Part shown: one piece after another, positions 60,559 to 64,000 of the stretch | Layout of the letters: each line of letters opens with the position of its first letter | Numbering within the stretch: position 1 is the first letter of the stretch | Origin: Asterella californica | Lineage: Eukaryota; Streptophyta; Marchantiopsida; Marchantiales; Aytoniaceae | Assembly: GCA_036924285.1 (NCBI GenBank) | Contig: JAYKYS010000073.1 | Location: 27,679 to 91,678, forward strand | DNA: 64,000 bases | Reading direction: 5' to 3' | Position numbers and translations under genes: made by a program | Notes under the pieces: model-generated | What the model was told of the DNA's origin: nothing | Database searches by the model: none | The model's input: only the letters and a program-made list of their open reading frames with translations

Positions 60559-61661
60559 TTATTCATTGTCTAGGTCATTCTGGTAATGCTGCCGCTGGTG
60601 GTCATGACCATTTTGCTGCTCATCCTCTGAGTTGGTGTGGTACAGCTCTGTGACAAGTGTTTTGCCCCTGCATGCCCAACATCAATTACATGAACAGACA
60701 GGCATGCACATCATTCTACAGCGGTAACCGCAGGAAGCACATCAAGCTGCACATGGCAACAAGGTCACATGTAAGGGCAATTGACACGCTAGGCTGTGTT
60801 GGGGTCTGGGCCGCCAGCACCTCTGCACAATCACATGCATGTGAAGGACACGGACTTACTTTTGCAATGCAGTTCGCATGTCGTAGTGATCTTTGCGCCG
60901 ATCTGCAAACTTTTGTCTCTTGTCTGTGGTTTGTGCAGAACTAGCTTCACCATCTGCTATGCTATGTTCCCGATCGTCGGTGCTGCGTGTGCTCCGCATG
61001 CTGTCTCCACTTTGACAGCTATTTGCCCTTGTATATGCTCCCTCCTCAGCTGTCTGGTCATCATACCTGCAGCACATGTCAGAATAATTATGCGGCAAGC
61101 ATGTGCTGTACCCAAAACACCTTTCAGGTGATTTGTAAACATACCGCAAATCCGCATCCTGGTGTTCCTTTAGTTTTGGATGCCCCTGCAAGGCTTTTAA
61201 GTCGTTTACAGACACACCAAACCAGCCTTGTCAAGACTAACGCGACTGCATTTATCTACCTGACGATAGGTCTGGCCTGAGTTCAAAGCAGTATTGACTT
61301 CCTCTTCCAACCTCAATGGAGACATGCCTGGCTCACCTGCAGAATATACATCAGTCGACTCAGGGATCAGGCAAAATTGGGCAGACTGAAAGCTAGTCAG
61401 ATTCTGTTCAGGCGTACCACAACCAGGCTCTTCTTCCATGGGCCCGTGATAAGGCGTCTTGGGCTCGTTGATCTTGCGAGGATTGATCTCAGACTTTATC
61501 TTGTCATTCTCCTCCAAGCTGCATTTACGTCAAATTTGCAGTGACTTCTCTTTCGTGAATTAGCAGTGCTCAGCATGCTAACGTCTCGTGCGTAACAGCG
61601 CATACTTCGCTTCGTCCCACTGAATTCCGCCTTTCTTGTGATCGGAGCGGGTGCGCTTCAT
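60559..61661 (-). CDS. Protein phosphatase 1 inhibitor-2
   Basis: Five exons (61661-61606, 61518-61260, 61185-61145, 61066-60860, 60667-60559) give 223 aa. Motifs: GGIQWDEANLEEND (PP1-binding region), NPRKINEPKTPYHGPMEEE (the KIxEPxTPYH hallmark, whose Thr is the GSK3-type site in the family) and FADRRKDHYDMRTALQK (HYxE-like region that occludes the PP1 active site). Inhibitor-2 is an intrinsically disordered regulator of PP1 in nucleus and cytoplasm. The stretch between the motifs is Ser/Asp-rich. The tail is His/Gln/Asp-rich (GHDHQRQHYQNDLDNE). All introns are GT-AG. The gene is divergent from gyrB. Confidence 0.88.
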
Positions 61662-61988
61662 CTCAAGAGCTGACAGCTTAGAGAGACCGTTTTATCGTCG
61701 GGGGTGTCCTGCGGAGTGAGCTGATGCGCTTCCCTGTACAAGGCAGGGAAACGAACATATACAAGCTTCCTACCACCGCAGTAGGCTACCGATCTGGACC
61801 TTCAAGTTGCTTCAGGATGCTGCGCGTGTAGAGACCCGGTGTTGCGAGATGTCTAGCCAGATGTTCAGGTCAAGCGTAAGATGCGTAGCTCAGCAGAGCT
61901 CAGAGTGCCAAAACCTTGCTCAAGTCGACGAGCAAGCTGCTCCTGCAGGTCGGGAGCGAAAGCGATGCGCTAAGTGATCGAGCGTGGG
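61662..61988. promoter_or_regulatory. Divergent intergenic region inhibitor-2 / gyrB
   Basis: 327 bp between outward-facing start codons. It is GC-richer than most of the window and I see no TATA box. A shared promoter is inferred from spacing only. Confidence 0.35.

Positions 61989-64000
<2,012 letters not shown>

Overview
The window looks like nuclear DNA of a green alga (Chlorophyta; a trebouxiophyte-like lineage is my guess). Nearly every recognisable gene is a eukaryotic housekeeping gene split by many short spliceosomal introns. Several proteins carry organelle-type N-terminal extensions (RsmB-type rRNA methyltransferase, rhodanese, GyrB), NAF1 and NF-YA resemble plant forms, and telomere-like TTTAGGG motifs occur at two internal sites. 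I found no rRNA, tRNA, CRISPR or prokaryotic operon. Most gene models were joined by hand from GT-AG or GC-AG junctions and checked by codon phase. For RsmB, MCTS1, the dienelactone hydrolase, NF-YA, PPIL1, NAF1, inhibitor-2, the SDR and the PAM2 protein, the exon lengths sum to an exact number of codons.

Layout: MBD-like protein (+, 5' truncated, <1-1486); mitoribosomal mL43 (-, 1539-1998); MCTS1 translation factor (+, 2322-3930); organellar RsmB rRNA m5C methyltransferase (-, 4992-10496); rhodanese protein (+, 10874-12162); PAM2-motif protein (+, 13076-15241); short-chain dehydrogenase (-, 16517-18876); ELP1/IKI3 Elongator scaffold (-, 19396-32302, at least 24 exons); a poorly resolved patch with telomere-like repeats (32.3-33.3 kb); dienelactone hydrolase with an acylation-type N-terminus (+, 33385-35907); NF-YA (+, 36378-37632); PPIL1-type cyclophilin (-, 38234-39137); NAF1 H/ACA assembly factor (+, 39796-44652); a giant unassigned helical-repeat protein (-, 44943-57536); a 2.1-kb element with about 440-bp terminal inverted repeats (58103-60244); protein phosphatase inhibitor-2 (-, 60559-61661); and organellar DNA gyrase B (+, 61989 to the window end, partial).

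Genes are often divergent pairs with 300-700 bp between start codons (mL43/MCTS1, RsmB/rhodanese, PPIL1/NAF1, inhibitor-2/GyrB), which suggests shared promoter regions. By role, many products act in RNA and translation (mL43, MCTS1, RsmB, ELP1 for tRNA wobble modification, NAF1 for snoRNP assembly, PPIL1 for the spliceosome). I see no functional gene cluster.

The least ordinary signals are: the long inverted-repeat element; an apparently raised share of GC-AG introns, mostly in ELP1; pentamer microsatellites that are pyrimidine-rich on the transcribed-gene strand; a G-run reading-frame break in gyrB; and internal telomere-like repeats next to an orphan acidic coding fragment. I did not find convincing evidence of an undescribed molecular system.
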